Origin: Doryteuthis pealeii | Taxonomy: Eukaryota; Mollusca; Cephalopoda; Myopsida; Loliginidae | NCBI GenBank assembly: GCA_023376005.1 | Contig: CM042145.1 | Span: 12,794,454 to 12,858,453 of the forward strand | Length of the DNA: 64,000 nt | Direction: 5' to 3' | Shown: piece after piece, positions 59,680 to 64,000 of the stretch | Layout of the letters: each line of letters begins with the position of its first letter | Position numbering within the stretch: the first letter of the stretch is position 1 | Program-made: the position numbers and the translations under genes | The notes under the pieces: generated by a model | Database searches by the model: none | Told to the model about the DNA's origin: nothing | What the model saw: only the letters and a program-made list of their open reading frames with translations

Positions 59680-61001
59680 TATTACTTTCGGTGAAAAATC
59701 TGGATCTGCAGACAAAAATGGGTTTTGAAATTTTTTCAACACCTTGTTTTAAAAAAAAAGGAAGTTTTTATCTTGGTTTTACTAGAAAGGTAATGACCCA
59801 AATTATAAACCAAGGAAAATAATTTTTCATTAATTAATATATTAGACAGTTTTAAAATGAATATTTACTTTTATTGGTAAATCCTACCAAAAATAAAATA
59901 AGTATAAGATGAAATGATTTCATGTAATTTTTTTTTTTTTTTTTTTTAATGTTCTTTTCATCCATTATATTACCTACATTTGTGATGAAGTGGTTGAGTA
60001 AATACCTACCTAAGTTGTCTATAATCTGGAAGAAAATAGTCTTTGCCATTTATTCTAGTTTCTTTTTCAAAAATGCTGTAGAAATTATACAAAATTTTAA
60101 GGCCTCATGTTTCCCCATTTATACAAATCTTCAGATGAAATATTTTTTAGTTCTTAGGTTGTATTAAAGATAAAATCTTGAAGGTAGATATGTAATAGTA
60201 ATGTGTAAAAGTAAAAAAAAATAAAATAAAAATAAATGTATGAATTAGTTAAATTTGACAAAGTATATGTAAGCTATGCATTTTAAGGTAAAATACTATT
60301 TTTTACCAATTAATATAATAAAAATAGATAAATTAAATAAATTATCACTTTATTATATCTATTAAAGAAATCATAGCTTTCTTAGATTTTGGTGAATAAC
60401 AAAAATCAAATAATCTTGGTTGAATATAGTTTAAAGACTTAAGAGATGACTAACAATTCCAGAAAGTTTGTTTGAAATTGACCTTAAAATAGTTAAGCCT
60501 TAGTGGACTGACAAACATTTAGTGAATTATTATAAGATTCAAATAGTTTATGATCCAAAGTAGTTTGCATCAGAAGGAAGTAATAGAATTGTTAACAGGA
60601 GGGTGAGGTTTCCTAAACTGCTATTTTTATAGTTAAAGTATGTTAAGCATTAGACATGTGATGTATTTACAGTTTGCGTGATATTTCGTTTGAAGCAAAC
60701 GTTTTTTTTCTCTTTTCTTCAACATATTCACTTTTGTACATTGTTTTAAGACTTGGGCTTTGTGCAGCTTGGAGACTTTCTAGAAATATTACTTAGTTTT
60801 TGGCATTAGTTTACAAGAAGAATTTTATCATCTAAAGACACAACTGAAGACTTTTCTCTTTGGATAAAAATTAACTTATAAAATGTTTATAATGTAAGTA
60901 TAAATTACTAACTTTATCAGAAGAAAACTTTGTTAAAATTTTCTTTATTTTGAAAGAAAATTTCTTTGCTTGAAGGACTTAAGCCTCTTATTTCATTGTT
61001 T
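59680..61001. other. AT-rich stretch without recognised gene
   Basis: I see nothing supportable beyond poly-T at 59930-59947. Confidence 0.4.
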
Positions 61002-61003
61002 AT

Positions 61004-61026
61004 TTTGTGTGTGTGTGTGTGTGTGT
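61004..61026. repeat. (GT)n microsatellite
   Basis: About 11 GT units. Confidence 0.9.
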
Positions 61027-61257
61027 TCAAAAAGAAAGAAAAAAAAGTTTAATTTATTTTGATGCTGATGTCAATGCTTAAACGTTTTGGTTTATGTTAA
61101 ACCTTCCTCGGGACAATAGAATAGAAAAAGAAACTTTTCTTCAAACGGTGATGGATGTTTTTAAATGACTTTAGTTGGAAATGTGTATGGAGAAAAAGGC
61201 TTGTAACTGTTTATTGATTGATGTTTGATTTGAAAGTTCATGACATGATTGATACTC

Positions 61258-61259
<2 letters not shown>

Positions 61260-61323
<64 letters not shown>
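61260..61323. repeat. (TA)n microsatellite
   Basis: About 32 uninterrupted TA units, able to form a cruciform or hairpin. Confidence 0.95.
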
Positions 61324-61326
<3 letters not shown>

Positions 61327-64000
61327 GTACACGCATTACTAAAATTCTCATATTTTGTATATAAGTAAAACACAGCAAAAATGGAACACCATATCAACAT
61401 TTTTTCTTAGACCAATAGACTTTAAATGCTCTTAGATAATAATCAATTTAGTTTGCAACTGAATGATAACTCAGGTGAGGTTTGTGTTGAGCATTATTCT
61501 TTAAAATCCAAATTAGGAAAATTCTTGATATAGTAGAAATAATGATAAAATTCTAATTAGAACCTTTCACTCCTCCCTAAATAGAAGCATCAATATCATC
61601 AAGGACCACTGTTGCAATGGAAGCCCAATGGGTTATCAAGTATATATTATAAAGCAATAATTTACTATTAATTTCTACCATATATTTTCCTAAACTAAAA
61701 TCTCCCTGGTTTTGAAATCAAATTTAAAAAAATAAAAAAATTTAAATGAATAAATTTTGGATACTTTCAACTGAATGCTTGTTAAGTTTCACTACTACCT
61801 CCACTATTTAACAAGATCTTTTTTCCTTATAAAAATCTCTTTCAAAATAATGCCAATTTTTACTTATTCCCCTCACTTTGTCACACTTCTTTTTTTTTTT
61901 TTTTTAAAGCACAAAAAGAAAAAAATATAGAGAATTTAGCTAGATGTTTTTGTCACCCTTCTCAAGTATTTCTGTTGCTTAACATTTATTCCCTTTTTTA
62001 AAATTTTTAAATAAGTTGAATTTTTTATTTGTTTGGAAATTGTTTTTTGAAAGGTTTTTATATTGTTGAGTTATTACTTTGTTGTTTTAATGATTATTAA
62101 TTTAAAAATCCATTTTTTGTGCTGAAGTTGACTATGTTGTATAATGTTAAAAAAGATAAGGATCACTTCATATTAGGCACAAGGTAAAAAAAAAAATGTT
62201 TGTATATAATTGTTTAAATTTAGAAAATCAGTATTGAATATGCGCATGTGTACCTCATTATTTGACAAAAATATTTAAGAGAAAAAAAAAAATTTGGGTG
62301 GTATTTTTTTTCTTTTAAATTTAAAAAAACTTTTTTTTTTTTTTTTTTTTAGAGTTCTGATGTTTGTTTAATTCATTCAAGTTTTAAAATCTTCCCTTAT
62401 CTTTGGTTGATTAATTTAGTAAGATAAAATTTGGTAATGGTAATCAGAGTATTTTAATTATATAAATATATAAAACCATTTAAAGGAAACACAAATTGAT
62501 TATTAATTTCTTTTTTTAATTTCTTAAGTCATCTGATGAACATTATATGTAATAATGCATTCCAAATAACTTGAACTGGCATGAATAGAATTGTCTACAT
62601 AAATATATATTATAAATTGGAGTAACAAAGTTATTTGTATTGAAACAGTACATTGTCTGATGCTTGGTATGGCTAATATGGATTCCTTACTCTTTTTTTA
62701 CTTTTATTCTATTCTATTTTTAAATCATCAATGGTAACTCTAATATTTTAACCTCTCCTTTTTTTTAAATTTTAATCAACATCCATATTATTTGAATACT
62801 TATAAAGTGCTTCATCTTATTTATTTGCAATTCACTAAGCTCAGTACCACACACACACACACAGGTACTAACAAAATGTGCACCGATTATTCACTTTAAT
62901 AATGAATTGAAATTAATTAAATTCATTATTTAAGGTCAAATTTTTGTTCAAGTCATAAAGTAGTAACATAATGAGCATTAGTAAAAAAAAAAAAAAAGAG
63001 GGGGGGGGCAAAATATTACATATGCAATTTATTTTTGATACATTTTAAATAATTTGCCTCAAAAATGACTGAAGATTTATGACACACTCAAAACAGACCC
63101 TCTTATCAACATTTTTAAAACACTTTTAAAAGTTTCTTCTTAGAAATCAATAACAAAAAACATTAAATACACTATGTACAGAAAAATTACTAACTTGTTG
63201 ATATTTATTTAAATGTAATATAATTTTTTTCATTTCAAACATGCAGTCCACAAAACTTGTTTACCTTTAGTCTAAAGGAAAACAACATTAGTGTGATAGG
63301 CTACCGCAGTCGTGGGCATAAGTGGCTAACCCACTAACCCAGATTGATAAACAAAAAAATTTCAATCAAACTGATTCAATAGAAAAAAATAAAAGTTCTT
63401 TAAAATGAATATTACCACTCGCACCATCCATATGTGCCTTGAGAGCAACAATTTATATACCTAATTAATAGATAAAATTAATTTAAAATGTAAATTGTAT
63501 AATCTTAAGTTTAAAATTTCATATTTTTAGATTCTAAAAACAAATATTTATTTAATAACAAACCTACTTTAGTATAGTTATCTAATAATCTTTGGAGTAA
63601 ACTCAATTGAAAAGTTAGGCCCCCACCCCTGTAAACAGACCAAATATTGATGTATAATTTTTTAACTAATAATCTAAAAGAAATTTATATTTCATATACA
63701 ACAGAGTAAAAAAAATCACTCCTTTTAAAAAATTTTTTTTCTTTTTTTCTTTTCTATTTGAACTTTCGGTCTTGTCTTTTTATTTATACTGTAATTAGTT
63801 TCACTTTTATATAACCCCACTGATATTTTGTGCCTCAAAAATAAGGGGATGGTCAAAGTTATCTGAAAAAAATAAGGTTTTAGATAAAATAACTAATGCA
63901 TTATAAAAATTCATTCATTTATAAATCAACTCTTAAAATTTCATTAAAATTGTATAATTCCCTGATCTTTGGTAATTTTTTTTTCCAATCTGGGAGTGTT
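61324..64000. other. AT-rich stretch without recognised gene
   Basis: Homopolymer tracts (61890-61908, 62329-62351, 62981-63008) and a short (CA)n at 62848-62864. I see no exon or element border. Confidence 0.4.

Noticed and set aside
1..64000. CRISPR arrays, operons or phage-like gene clusters
   Set aside because: Repeats are microsatellites or dispersed transposons, and there are no dense ORFs. The sequence is eukaryotic in character.

Overview
The window is AT-rich animal nuclear DNA. There are no dense ORFs, microsatellites are abundant ((CA)n, (TA)n, long poly-A and poly-G runs), several families of tRNA-derived SINEs are present, DNA-transposon relics and MITEs are common, and one split gene has small exons and kilobase introns. 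The tRNA-Arg-like SINE heads and AT/CA-microsatellite tails recall those described in molluscs, especially octopus. A lophotrochozoan, perhaps a coleoid cephalopod, is my best guess, but this is inferred from style and not proven.

Layout. Positions 1-8617 (arm A) are followed directly by an inverted copy, about 8618-17062 (arm B). About 6.8 kb of other sequence and a 10-N scaffold gap (23889-23898) come next. A third copy (C, 23899-32344) then lies in the same orientation as A. Each copy carries, in order: the C-terminal end of a dead hAT transposase; two insertions of a tRNA-Arg-like SINE; a short MITE with CTCTTAA termini; a second SINE; a two-finger zinc-finger tail ending in a CA/TA microsatellite; several kb of featureless DNA; and a piggyBac-like MITE. 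The A/B junction lies at a short microhomology inside and beside that last MITE. With the N gap and many small indels between copies, this makes an assembly or haplotype artefact a serious alternative to a real segmental palindrome.

From 32345 to 64000 the sequence is single-copy. I reconstruct five exons of one plus-strand gene (33680-33720, 39188-39236, 40475-40609, 50148-50226, 53752-53853). All have AG acceptors and GT donors where required, and all four joins agree in codon phase. The product is not recognised. The introns hold at least five SINE copies or fragments, two copies of another diverged repeat, three CTCTTAA MITEs and a mariner transposase relic. Downstream lie a 180-bp MITE with a perfect 8-bp target-site duplication, a near-perfect 109-bp hairpin and a long (TA)n tract.

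Nothing suggests an operon, CRISPR or other prokaryotic system. The most notable structures are the A/B/C triplication, the SINE insertions carrying inverted hammerhead-like tails with a 12-bp flanking duplication, and the unrecognised split gene.
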